Below, piece after piece: positions 18,745 to 25,463 of a stretch of 64,000 bases of DNA (the first letter of the stretch is position 1; each line of letters starts with the position of its first letter). The position numbers were made by a program, and so were the translations under genes. The notes under the pieces were generated by a model. That model was not told where the DNA came from, ran no database searches, and worked only from the letters and a program-made list of their open reading frames with translations. The DNA lies in assembly GCA_034522055.1 (NCBI GenBank), contig JAXHLS010000006.1, forward strand, positions 248,001 through 312,000. Direction: 5' to 3'. The DNA comes from Gammaproteobacteria bacterium. GTDB lineage: Bacteria > Pseudomonadota > Gammaproteobacteria > JAABTG01.

Positions 18745-19131
18745 GTGGACGGCGACACTCTGCGCCTGGCCGAATCCCCCCAGGCGCAGCCGGTGAAGAT
18801 CCGACTCGCCGACATCGACACCCCTGAACGCGACCAGCCCTACGGCCGAGAGGCGACCAAGCTGCTGGCCCGGCTCGCTTATGGCCGCACCCTGTGCGCG
18901 ACTACCATCACGGTGGACCGCTACGGTCGGACGGTGGCCCATCTCTACGACGGCGACGAGTGGATCAACCGGCAGCTCGTGGTGGCCGGCGCGGCATGGG
19001 TCTACCGCAAGTATGCCAAGCCCCCGTACCGCAAGCCGCTGCTGGAGGCCGAAGCGGCGGCCCAGAACGCCGACAGGGGGCTCTGGAAGGCCGCCAGCCC
19101 CGTCCCACCGTGGGAATGGCGCCGGAGGTAG
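18745..19131 (+). CDS. Thermonuclease-family (SNase) nuclease with degenerate N-terminus
   Basis: The 128-residue frame carries the SNase pattern: [36 protein letters not shown] and GAAWVYRKY, the family's Ca-binding and catalytic regions. The fold is usually secreted. In frame upstream of the GTG at 18745 the translation PALAASPQCDLRG looks like the end of a signal peptide, but the frame closes at a stop at 18652 with no start and no hydrophobic core. The 5' end therefore looks truncated or damaged, and the GTG start would give a cytoplasmic protein. It may be inactive. Confidence 0.7.
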   Translation: MDGDTLRLAESPQAQPVKIRLADIDTPERDQPYGREATKLLARLAYGRTLCATTITVDRYGRTVAHLYDGDEWINRQLVVAGAAWVYRKYAKPPYRKPLLEAEAAAQNADRGLWKAASPVPPWEWRRR

Positions 19132-19174
19132 CGGCCACCATCACCAGAGCAACGCAACAGCCAAGGAGGCAACC

Positions 19175-19384
19175 ATGCTTATACTCACCCGCCGCGTAGG
19201 CGAAACCTTGCGCATCAACGACGACATCACCGTGACCGTGCTCGGAGTGAAGGCGAATCAGGTTCGGATTGGCATCGAGGCGCCTTCAGAAGTAGCGGTG
19301 CATCGGGAGGAGATTTATCAACGCATCCAGGCGGGCGGGCCGCGGCCAGTGCTTGAGGATGGTCCGCCAGCGCCCAATGAGTAA
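19175..19384 (+). CDS. csrA: CsrA/RsmA-family translational regulator
   Basis: A 69-residue protein starting [14 protein letters not shown], with the RNA-binding [19 protein letters not shown] segment that includes the conserved C-terminal Arg/His-Arg-Glu region. CsrA binds GGA motifs in mRNA leaders and controls carbon storage, motility and biofilm. An aaggaggc site sits just before the ATG. The C-terminal tail (about 15 residues) is extended compared with the E. coli 61-residue protein. An extra csrA on an island may rewire host regulation. The LuxR-type gene and PEP-CTERM gene lie downstream. Confidence 0.92.
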   Translation: MLILTRRVGETLRINDDITVTVLGVKANQVRIGIEAPSEVAVHREEIYQRIQAGGPRPVLEDGPPAPNE

Positions 19385-19422
19385 GTGGGAAGAACGGCGT
19401 TCCTGAAAGGTTTCGCTACTTT

Positions 19423-19451
19423 TAAAAGCGAAACTGTCGGAAAACTTTACA
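19423..19451 (+). repeat. 29-bp intergenic repeat, copy 1
   Basis: The sequence beginning TAAAAGCGAAACTGTCGG and ending AACTTTACA is identical to 51303-51331. An inverted pair GTTTCGCT/AGCGAAAC (19410-19417, 19427-19434) partly overlaps it. Core-like variants occur at 20831-20847 and 22315-22331. It may be an operator or a scattered leader sequence. The 300 bp between csrA and the LuxR gene hold no other gene. Confidence 0.6.
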
Positions 19452-19690
19452 CTTGGCGGAAACTGTGAGGGACCGGGGTTCTTAGAGTCCGCTCTTCTTT
19501 TCCTTGCAAAAAGGCATGAAGGGCACTTAGGTCGGAGCTACGGCATCGCTCGGGAACCCCCCGTCAACCGATGCTTCCTGAAAGGGATAAAGGCCCCCTT
19601 CTGCATAGGGCTCTACACGTAATTATGGAAACAAGCCCGATTCTTTGCTTAAGTTAAGAGGAACCCGACTCGCCGCAGTGACACTGTCAC

Positions 19691-20805
19691 ATGGACAAGG
19701 ACCAGGCCTCTTTCATCGACCGGATATACGGCGCAGCGCTTGAGCCGCACCTGTGGCACGAGCTGCTTCCCGACATCATGGACTGGCTGGACTGCTTCGC
19801 GGCGGACATGTCCGTGATCCGGCACGGCCAAGGCATCGTGGCCAACGTCAGCGTCACCCCAGATCCCACCGTCCTTCCCGAATACATCGAGTATTACTGG
19901 GCCATCAATCCGCGGGTCGAATTCGGTGCGGCAGCGAGGGTAGGACAGATCCTGTCGGACCGGGACATTCCACTTGAGCGGCGGAAGCGCAGCGAGTATT
20001 ACCAGGAGTACGTGCCCCGCCACCGCCTGGGTGACTACATGGGGGCGCTGATGCGTAACGACCGCGACGGCATGGCATACGTGGGCTTTCTCCTGCCCGC
20101 CGACGCGGGGCCCCAACGGATCTCCAGTTCGAGCGCCTGAGCACGCTGATACCGCATCTGATACGCGGGCACCAGATACAGGAACGCTTGGGGACGCTCC
20201 AGACCCAGACGAAAGCCCTAACGGCGATCACCGATCGCATGGCGGCTGCCGTGCTGGTGCTGGACAGGCAGGGCCGGGTGATTTTCATGAACCGGGCGGC
20301 CCGCCAGCTCGTCACCGACGGGGATGCACTGCAGCTGGAGGGCCTCGAGCCTGTGGCGGCGTTCCGGGGTGCCCGCAGGGGCCTCGCGGTCGCCATCAAT
20401 CGCATCATCGTCGGTGAGGTCGATGGCGAACGGCCCCACGGCGGCGCTACCCTGCAGCTCCCGCGCCAGAGCGGTCGCCGACCACTTAATATAATGTTGA
20501 CCCGCTTACCCGCGAGCCAGCCCTTCGCTCGCGGGGGCGTCGCCGCGATATTCATCACCGACCCGGAGCGCATCCCGCCGAGCACCGAGGACCTGCTCGC
20601 CGACCTCTACAATCTCACCCGCCGCGAGGCTGCGCTCGCTCGAGACTTGATGAACGGAATCACCGTGGAAGAGCATGCAAGGTCACGCCAAGTCTCCATC
20701 AACACCACCCGTACACACCTGCGCAATCTGTTGCGCAAGACCCACACACGGCGCCAGGGAGAACTGGCGGCGCTGCTGCTGCGCACGGGTAGCGGAATCG
20801 TGTAG
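19691..20805 (+). pseudogene. LuxR-family regulator interrupted by a frameshift
   Basis: Two frames together make one regulator of about 370 residues. The first (19691-20140) starts MDKDQASFIDRIYGAALEP. The second is open from about 20110 (APTDLQFERLSTLIPHLIRG) to 20805 and contains a PAS-like stretch (AAVLVLDRQGRVIFMNRAAR) and a C-terminal LuxR helix-turn-helix (LTRREAALARDLMNG .. INTTRTHLRNLLRKT). The frames switch in the run GGGGCCCC at 20107-20114, and one extra base would restore the gene. This is either real decay or a sequencing error in a homopolymer. Such regulators often sit beside exopolysaccharide/PEP-CTERM genes. Confidence 0.78.
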
Positions 20806-20915
20806 CCCGGAGGACGCCGCGCGGGGATATTTCCAGAAAACCTTACACAAACTCGCCGCGTGACCCGCCGGCTAAACTCCCGAACTTCAACGATAATAGG
20901 CGCTTACGCCAATTT

Positions 20916-20933
20916 CTCATTCATATGAATGAG
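20916..20933. promoter_or_regulatory. 18-bp perfect palindrome, candidate operator
   Basis: CTCATTCATATGAATGAG is fully symmetric. It lies about 70 bp upstream of the sigma-54 -24 element, where enhancer-binding proteins or LuxR-type regulators bind. The neighbouring LuxR-type gene is a candidate ligand. The link is positional only. Confidence 0.5.
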
Positions 20934-21000
20934 TCGGCAACTTTGCCGCGCCCCAAGCATTATCAGCTATAACCTTCTGTTTTCTATGCCACAACCAATT

Positions 21001-21016
21001 TGGCACGGTCCCTGCT
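21001..21016 (+). promoter_or_regulatory. Sigma-54 (-24/-12) promoter
   Basis: TGGCACGGTCCCTGCT fits the consensus TGGCACG-N4-TTGCW with exact GG-to-GC spacing; only the -12 TTGC is CTGC. It faces the PEP-CTERM gene 290 bp downstream. Sigma-54 control of PEP-CTERM genes through PrsK/PrsR is known from other bacteria. The long leader between promoter and gene contains no gene I can support. Confidence 0.7.
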
Positions 21017-21304
21017 TTTAGCTCAAATGTTCATCCTCAGCGCCCGGAGGGCGGCGTATTGGGAAGGCGAAGCGCTGCTTGGTCTGATCGGCGTTGCTTG
21101 CTGCAGATGCCGCAGGCACTGACTGGCCAGCCATCTACACCGGCTTGAATAGGCGGGAGAAGTGCGACGCCCACTTGAAGGGACATGATTCGGAGATGAC
21201 GGAAAACCCAGCGACACGAAACTGGACCACCTTGATCAGCCTACGATGAAGCGGCGTCCATGGGCGGTGATATATCTGGATGGAAACGACAACGGATAAA
21301 GGAA

Positions 21305-22108
21305 ATGAACATGAATATAGAGCGGATAGTGAAGGGATGGGGTATGGCGGCGGTGTTGATGCTGCCGGGTGCGGCAAGTGCGACGCTGATTGACCGGGGC
21401 GGCGGTCTCATCTACGACGACGTGCTGGACATCACCTGGCTGCGGGATGCGAACTATGCGTTCACGTCGGGTTTTGCCGCCGCAAATCTCGAATCGGACG
21501 GCGGTACCGACGACATCTCCGCCGACGGGCGCATGGGCTGGGACGCGGCGGTGGCCTGGGCGGACGACCTGGTCTTCGGCGGCTACGACGACTGGCGCCT
21601 GCCGACCCTGGGCCCCATCGACGGCAGCGCCTTCGACGCGTTCTTAAGCAACAACGCCACCACCGACTGGGGTTGGGCGAAGACCACTACCGACGGCACG
21701 GATGGCGGCTGGCGGGACGGGTCCGGCAACCCGGTCTCGGAGATGGGGCACATGTACTACGTGAACCTGGGCAACCTGGGCTTCTGCACGCCGAACGATG
21801 GAGACCCGACATCGTGCGTTGAACAGCCCGGCTTTGGCCTCGACAACACCGGCCTGTTCGACAATCTCCAGTCCGACGGCTACTGGTCCGGGTTGGAGTC
21901 TGGGACCAGTAACGCGTGGAACTTTCGCTTCAACCAAGGCGCGCAGGTCAGAAACTCCAGGCACGTCGGGTTCTTCGCGTGGGCTGTTCACCCCGACGAT
22001 ATCGCCGCGCAGAGTGTGCCGGAGCCCGGGACCCTGGTGCTGCTGGGGGCTGGGCTGGGGCTGCTGGGGCTGGGCCGGCGGGCGCGGCGGCATTCGGCGC
22101 TTCGGTGA
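21305..22108 (+). CDS. PEP-CTERM-sorted DUF1566 protein, possible retroelement target
   Basis: A 267-residue exported protein. A signal peptide (ERIVKGWGMAAVLMLPGAAS) is followed by a DUF1566 domain with YDDVLDITWLRDANYA and DDWRLPTLG. Near residues 195-230 lies a C-type-lectin-like GYWSGLESGTSNAWNF stretch. The C-terminus is VPEPGTLVLLGAGLGLLG plus arginines, a PEP-CTERM signal processed by exosortase. DUF1566/lectin folds are known variable-protein scaffolds of diversity-generating retroelements, and an Avd-like fragment lies downstream. No template repeat or reverse transcriptase is visible nearby. The start at 21305 follows aaaggaa. Confidence 0.85.
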   Translation: MNMNIERIVKGWGMAAVLMLPGAASATLIDRGGGLIYDDVLDITWLRDANYAFTSGFAAANLESDGGTDDISADGRMGWDAAVAWADDLVFGGYDDWRLPTLGPIDGSAFDAFLSNNATTDWGWAKTTTDGTDGGWRDGSGNPVSEMGHMYYVNLGNLGFCTPNDGDPTSCVEQPGFGLDNTGLFDNLQSDGYWSGLESGTSNAWNFRFNQGAQVRNSRHVGFFAWAVHPDDIAAQSVPEPGTLVLLGAGLGLLGLGRRARRHSALR

Positions 22109-22236
22109 TTCGGGCGCTTTGGCCCTTTCCCCCTCCCCCGCTTGCGGGGGACAACCCCGCCGGGAGCGGGATTGAACACCGCGAAGCGGTGGCCCGGAAG
22201 GACGAAGGGCAGGATGCCCGGAGTATGGGTCGGGGA

Positions 22237-22275
22237 GGGGGGTGAGGGGGTGAGGGGGTGAGGGGGTGAGGGGTG
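22237..22275. repeat. Short G-rich tandem repeat
   Basis: About four copies of a 9-bp unit (GGTGAGGGG) lie between the PEP-CTERM gene and the Avd-like fragment. This is a simple repeat, possibly slippage-generated, with no coding role seen. Confidence 0.7.
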
Positions 22276-22331
22276 CAAGGGGAGGCCTCCCCCTGCATCG
22301 CCCGCAGGGCGATTTGTCGGAAAAGTTGACA

Positions 22332-22409
22332 ATGGCCCGCTACGAGCACCTGCCCATCTACAAGCAGGCCCTGGACGTGGCGGTGCACTTCGAGCCGGTC
22401 TTGGCTTGA
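22332..22409 (+). pseudogene. Truncated Avd-like (four-helix-bundle) gene, 25 codons
   Basis: The frame MARYEHLPIYKQALDVAVHF then five residues and a stop matches the N-terminus I recall for Avd, the accessory protein of diversity-generating retroelements. Intact Avd is about 110-130 residues. Here the frame diverges after residue 20 and stops. It sits 224 bp after a DUF1566 protein of the kind used as a retroelement target. A TGTCGG-type motif (22315-22331) directly precedes the ATG. The following 170 bp hold no gene I can support. Confidence 0.6.
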
Positions 22410-22578
22410 GCCGGCGCAAGCTGAAGGCCTGAGACTCCCCCGGGAGCAACCGCACGAACCTCGCTCAGGGCAGGCAGGGTTTTTTCATGTCTAGCGGTTT
22501 CGCTTCTCCCAGAAGCGCAACCAAATAGGACGCTATTTCCTATGAAGTGAAGGCCCGGGGCCGGGCTGGGAAGGCGGT

Positions 22579-22899
22579 CTAAGGTTCCAGGGCTGCGCGT
22601 GATGAGATCTCCTCGCAAAACCACTCCTGAACAACAGCACTCCCGTTCGCGTGCTCGATACCCCGTAGCCGCAGGGAGGTAGGCCCGACGAGGACCAGGA
22701 CGGGCTCGTAGAGCGGCGGGAGCAGCGCGTCGCCGGCGGGGGCAGTGGAGTCCCGCAGGGTCGCTACTCGCACGGGGACTCCGCTCTTCGATAACTGGAC
22801 ATGGGTCAGGAGTTCGCCGACCAAAGGCTTGGCGTTCGCCACGTCGCGCCAGCGGCGACGGCGGCCTCGATAGCGGAGGGGTTGAACGCGAAACTGCAT
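22579..22899 (-). CDS. Hypothetical protein, 106 aa
   Basis: I chose the ATG at 22899, which gives MQFRVQPLRYRGRRRRWRD and a mixed alpha/beta C-terminus (LRLRGIEHANGSAVVQEW). Upstream in the same frame the translation overlaps the recombinase gene and is unlike a protein. Family not recognised; similar short proteins are common on plasmids and islands. It lies 55 bp downstream of the recombinase and may be cotranscribed with it. Confidence 0.6.
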   Translation of the reverse strand: MQFRVQPLRYRGRRRRWRDVANAKPLVGELLTHVQLSKSGVPVRVATLRDSTAPAGDALLPPLYEPVLVLVGPTSLRLRGIEHANGSAVVQEWFCEEISSRAALEP

Positions 22900-22954
22900 G
22901 GCCAGGACCGTGAGCTGTATGGATATACAGTATCTCCGAACAGCGCTCCCAGGG

Positions 22955-23533
22955 CTACTTCGCCACCACCCGCTGGACCACGCTGACACCGACGCCCAGT
23001 TCCCGGGCGATACGCAGCATGCCCTTGCCCTCAGCCCTGGCGGCCCGTATGGCCGCTTCGACCTGTGGCTGGACCTGGGGTCTTCCCAACCGCTTGCCCT
23101 GGCTACGAGCACGCTCCAGGCCCGCCTTGACCCGCTCCTGGATCATCGCCCGCTCGAACTCCGCGAAGACGCCCAGCATCTGGAACATGGCCTTGCCGGC
23201 GGGGGTGGTGGTGTCGACGCCTTGCTGGTGAAGGAAAAGCTCCACCCCCATGGCGTGGAGTTCCGAGAGAAAGCCCACGAGGTCCTGCAGGCTCCTCCCG
23301 AGGCGGTCTACGGACCAGGCCGCCACCAGGTCGAACTCCCGCCGGGCGGCGGCCCTGAGCATGGCGTCGAACTGCTTGCGGAACTCCCGGCCCTTGGCCC
23401 CGCTGACCCCGTTGTCGTCGTAGATCTTGACGACCTCATGTCCGGCCCGCTCGGCCCAGCCCTCCAAGGCCTGGATCTGGTTCTGCGTGGTTTGGCCGTC
23501 GGTGGAGACGCGGGCGTAGATAGCGATGCGCAT
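22955..23533 (-). CDS. Serine recombinase (resolvase/invertase family)
   Basis: A 192-residue small serine recombinase. MRIAIYARVSTDGQT places the catalytic Ser at residue 10. AAWSVDRLGRSLQDL and FAEFERAMIQERVKAGLERAR are the family's active-site and long-helix motifs, and a C-terminal helix-turn-helix (RIARELGVGVSVVQRVV) binds DNA. I chose the start at 23533 because the family begins there. An inverted repeat just upstream is a candidate binding site. It could be a resolvase of a lost transposon or an invertase; no invertible segment was identified. Confidence 0.92.
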   Translation of the reverse strand: MRIAIYARVSTDGQTTQNQIQALEGWAERAGHEVVKIYDDNGVSGAKGREFRKQFDAMLRAAARREFDLVAAWSVDRLGRSLQDLVGFLSELHAMGVELFLHQQGVDTTTPAGKAMFQMLGVFAEFERAMIQERVKAGLERARSQGKRLGRPQVQPQVEAAIRAARAEGKGMLRIARELGVGVSVVQRVVAK

Positions 23534-23564
23534 GCGAACACTCCGTGATTTCGATACGGCCAGA

Positions 23565-23594
23565 CTATACCATAAACAACCGTTTAACGTATAG
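23565..23594. promoter_or_regulatory. Candidate recombinase binding site (13-bp inverted arms)
   Basis: CTATACCATAAAC (23565-23577) and GTTTAACGTATAG (23582-23594) are inverted copies at 11 of 13 positions with a 4-bp spacer. They lie 31 bp upstream of the recombinase start. This is the layout of one res/inv crossover subsite and could also control the gene. Confidence 0.55.
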
Positions 23595-23779
23595 CTTGAG
23601 GCGGCTCGGCAAGCTGTTGAATTATCAAGAGCGAGGAGGCGCAAAATCGGGAGGGTTTTCCGTATACCTAGTTTTCCCGGCGCCCCGCGCCCGTGAGTGT
23701 CGGCGTCCTGCTACACTGAAAGTCAAAAGGTTCGCCACTCACTGCGACCTCAACATGAACGACTGGGAGGCAGATCCAG

Positions 23780-24061
23780 ATGGCGAAAGTTATCGACAAA
23801 GGATTAGCGGGGCCGGACAGCCCGATCTACAACGGTGGGTTGAACGTGACCTCTATCCCCGGGTACTTGGGGTCAACGAGACGTTCAGCAAAAAGTACGG
23901 GTGGGGCGACCCCGGCCGACTCCGATTCTCGCGGCGGGGTGAGCCAGGAGATCCGCGACGAGATGCACCGGCGAGCCTCGGAAGGGATGCTGGCGCAAGT
24001 CTCCGACTCGACCGAGAAGGACGAGTCCCCCTCACCCACTGGGGGAAACAAGAAGGGCTGA
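23780..24061 (+). CDS. Hypothetical protein, 93 aa
   Basis: The frame starts after a gggaggc ribosome site. The protein (MAKVIDKGLAGPDSPIYNGG .. SQEIRDEMHRRASEGML) is polar with one likely helix and a disordered Ser/Pro-rich C-terminus. No family recognised. The frame immediately downstream, shifted by one base, also looks coding (24058-24258), so this may be one of a coupled pair. Confidence 0.45.
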   Translation: MAKVIDKGLAGPDSPIYNGGLNVTSIPGYLGSTRRSAKSTGGATPADSDSRGGVSQEIRDEMHRRASEGMLAQVSDSTEKDESPSPTGGNKKG

Positions 24062-24258
24062 CGGCCCTCGACCCCAACTACTGGGGCACGGCGGCGGCTG
24101 GCCAAGAGCGGAGCCGCGCCGGCCCCGGATTCAAACCCCGCACCTACTACGGCCTGCCCGGCTACCGGGTGGAGTCCGTGGTCTCCGCCCGCGCGAAGAA
24201 CCGCTACTTCACCACCCTGAACCCCGCCTCGCTGTACGATCATGGCGGAGATCCCGAC
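24058..24258 (+). pseudogene. Truncated coding remnant after the 93-aa gene
   Basis: In the frame from 24058 (CTG where an ATG would be expected) the translation TALDPNYWGTAAAGQERSRA and then FKPRTYYGLPGYRV reads like a real protein. It has no canonical start, and near 24258 it runs into the reversed gene fragment on the other strand. I interpret it as the 5' part of a gene cut by recombination. Family not recognised. Confidence 0.35.
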
Positions 24259-24339
24259 GCCCTTGCGGCGCTGGTTCTTATGCTTGTGGGCCGCGAAGGC
24301 GAGTGCATTCATCAGGTGCGAAAGTTCCTCGTGTTTCAT
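24259..24339 (-). pseudogene. N-terminal fragment of an HD-domain (Mesh1/SpoT-like) hydrolase
   Basis: The first 26 codons read MKHEELSHLMNALAFAAHKH and then KNQRRK, the start I recall for small RelA/SpoT-like HD hydrolases, where a YINHPI-type motif normally follows. Here the match stops abruptly after RRK. The ATG overlaps the stop of the preceding 25-aa frame (ATGA) and has a ggaagg ribosome site. The break point coincides with the end of the plus-strand remnant, marking a recombination scar. Confidence 0.5.
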
Positions 24340-24413
24340 GGTACTCCTTCCGTTGTGGGGTAGACGGCGAAGACCGTGTTGTCGTCCACGTGGACTACGT
24401 ATTCGTCAGCCAT
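24336..24413 (-). CDS. Tiny ORF, 25 aa
   Basis: MADEYVVHVDDNTVFAVYPT and five more residues. It overlaps the end of the 98-aa gene by eight bases and the start of the HD fragment by four, which is consistent with a compact operon. No function recognised. Confidence 0.4.
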   Translation of the reverse strand: MADEYVVHVDDNTVFAVYPTTEGVP

Positions 24414-24702
24414 CCTGATTCCCTTTATCCGCAAGCCGGGCCATTCGCCTGGCGTCGCGGCGGGCGTTGCGGGCCCGACGACGCTCAATGAAGCGGTTGA
24501 CTCGCCACGGCTCGTAGCTGCACTGGAGCACGAGGCCAAGTTCCATCTCTTCATGGATGGCGCGTAACATCTGCTGCCAGGACAGGTCCACCACCTCCGC
24601 CGCGGCATTCCCGGGGGCTTCGGAGGCAGGCTGTCGCGGGACGGGGGAGCGGGGAAAGGGGACGATGTGGCCACGGTGGCCACCGGGGGTATGTTTGCTC
24701 AT
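24406..24702 (-). CDS. Hypothetical protein, 98 aa
   Basis: The ATG at 24702 gives MSKHTPGGHRGHIVPFPRSP, then a helical region (DLSWQQMLRAIHEEMELGL) and a very basic C-terminus rich in Arg. It could bind nucleic acid. No family recognised. It is the first gene downstream of the leader element at 24770-24926, about 70 bp away. Confidence 0.55.
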   Translation of the reverse strand: MSKHTPGGHRGHIVPFPRSPVPRQPASEAPGNAAAEVVDLSWQQMLRAIHEEMELGLVLQCSYEPWRVNRFIERRRARNARRDARRMARLADKGNQDG

Positions 24703-24769
24703 GGTCGTTCCTGCGCTCCCCAGGGCCTCAGAGCGCGGGGTCCGGTGGGGAGCGTGAACGGACGACCAA

Positions 24770-24926
24770 CGCTTTAGCCGGGATTTATAGGCCGCCCCGG
24801 CAAGTTGTTGCTTAAATCCGGCGGCTCGCGGGCATGAAAAAACCCACCTGGCGCAGCCAAAGCGGGTTCTCGCCCGCTTTAGCTGCATTTATAACGCGCC
24901 CAGCAAGCTGGTGCTCAAATCGGCGC
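24770..24926 (-). promoter_or_regulatory. Conserved two-block leader element, copy A (minus orientation)
   Basis: Read on the minus strand it begins GCGCCGATTTGAGC, continues CAGCTTGC, GGGCGC, TTATAAATGCAGCTAAAGCGG (block 1), then a terminator-like hairpin, then a second looser block ending GGCTAAAGCG. Copy B at 46431-46570 has the same order, with block 1 about 90% alike. TTGAGC and TTATAA, about 17-18 bases apart, could be -35 and -10 elements. Together it looks like two promoter blocks around a short terminated RNA. It faces the small genes at 24702 and below, away from the defence operon. Confidence 0.6.
24835..24868 (-). terminator. Hairpin plus T-run inside leader element A
   Basis: On the minus strand AACCCGCTTTGG-ctgcg-CCAGGTGGGTT pairs imperfectly and is followed by TTTT. 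The loop region GGCTGCGCC is shared with the terminator of copy B, which suggests conservation beyond simple termination. Confidence 0.6.
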
Positions 24927-25463
24927 AAAAGGTATTCTGATACCCTTAGTCCCTGAAATGCAAGGGTAAGGTACACCGCTCTGCGGTACGGGCCACTGGC
25001 GAGGTTTTAAAGAATGATTTCGTTGATGGCGTATGTTCGCCTCAACAGCCCAGGGGGGCTTCCTAGGAACATAATGGCGGGAATTTTCAAAGGGCGACTG
25101 AAAGCCAAGCTGCAGCTTGGTATCGCTGTTCAGGCTGCCGCGGACTCGTTAGGGATTGCGGTCGGCCAGGACATCCGCCTACCGCAGCATCAAGCGGCCA
25201 GCGAAGGTTCGCCTGGTCTATGAAATTGGTTTGCGCGATTGATGTCGTGGTCAAATAGGAGGCTCAAGCCCGGAACGCGATAGCCCCATAGCATGGCGTG
25301 GGCCGCTTGACCCAGATGTCCCCGTAGGCGCAGGATTCTGAAGATAATTAATCAAACAAAATAACGACCTGGACACGTAATGTTTGCGTTATCCAGGGCC
25401 GCTGTTAGGAAATTCTCTGTCGCCCAATAAGAGTGCCAGACACGGATGCGATAAGGAGCAGGG
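24927..25463. other. Intergenic stretch upstream of the defence operon
   Basis: About 540 bp without a gene I can support. A 69-codon frame at 25014-25223 has no ribosome site or recognisable protein character. The last 130 bp are AT-richer (agataattaatcaaac) and may hold the promoter of the SNF2 gene. Confidence 0.5.

Noticed and set aside
22237-22275. CRISPR-like repeats
   Set aside because: The unit is 9 bp, G-rich and has no spacers. No CRISPR array or cas gene was seen anywhere in the window.
25014-25223. A 69-codon ORF before the SNF2 gene
   Set aside because: No ribosome site, no protein-like pattern and no coupling to a neighbour.
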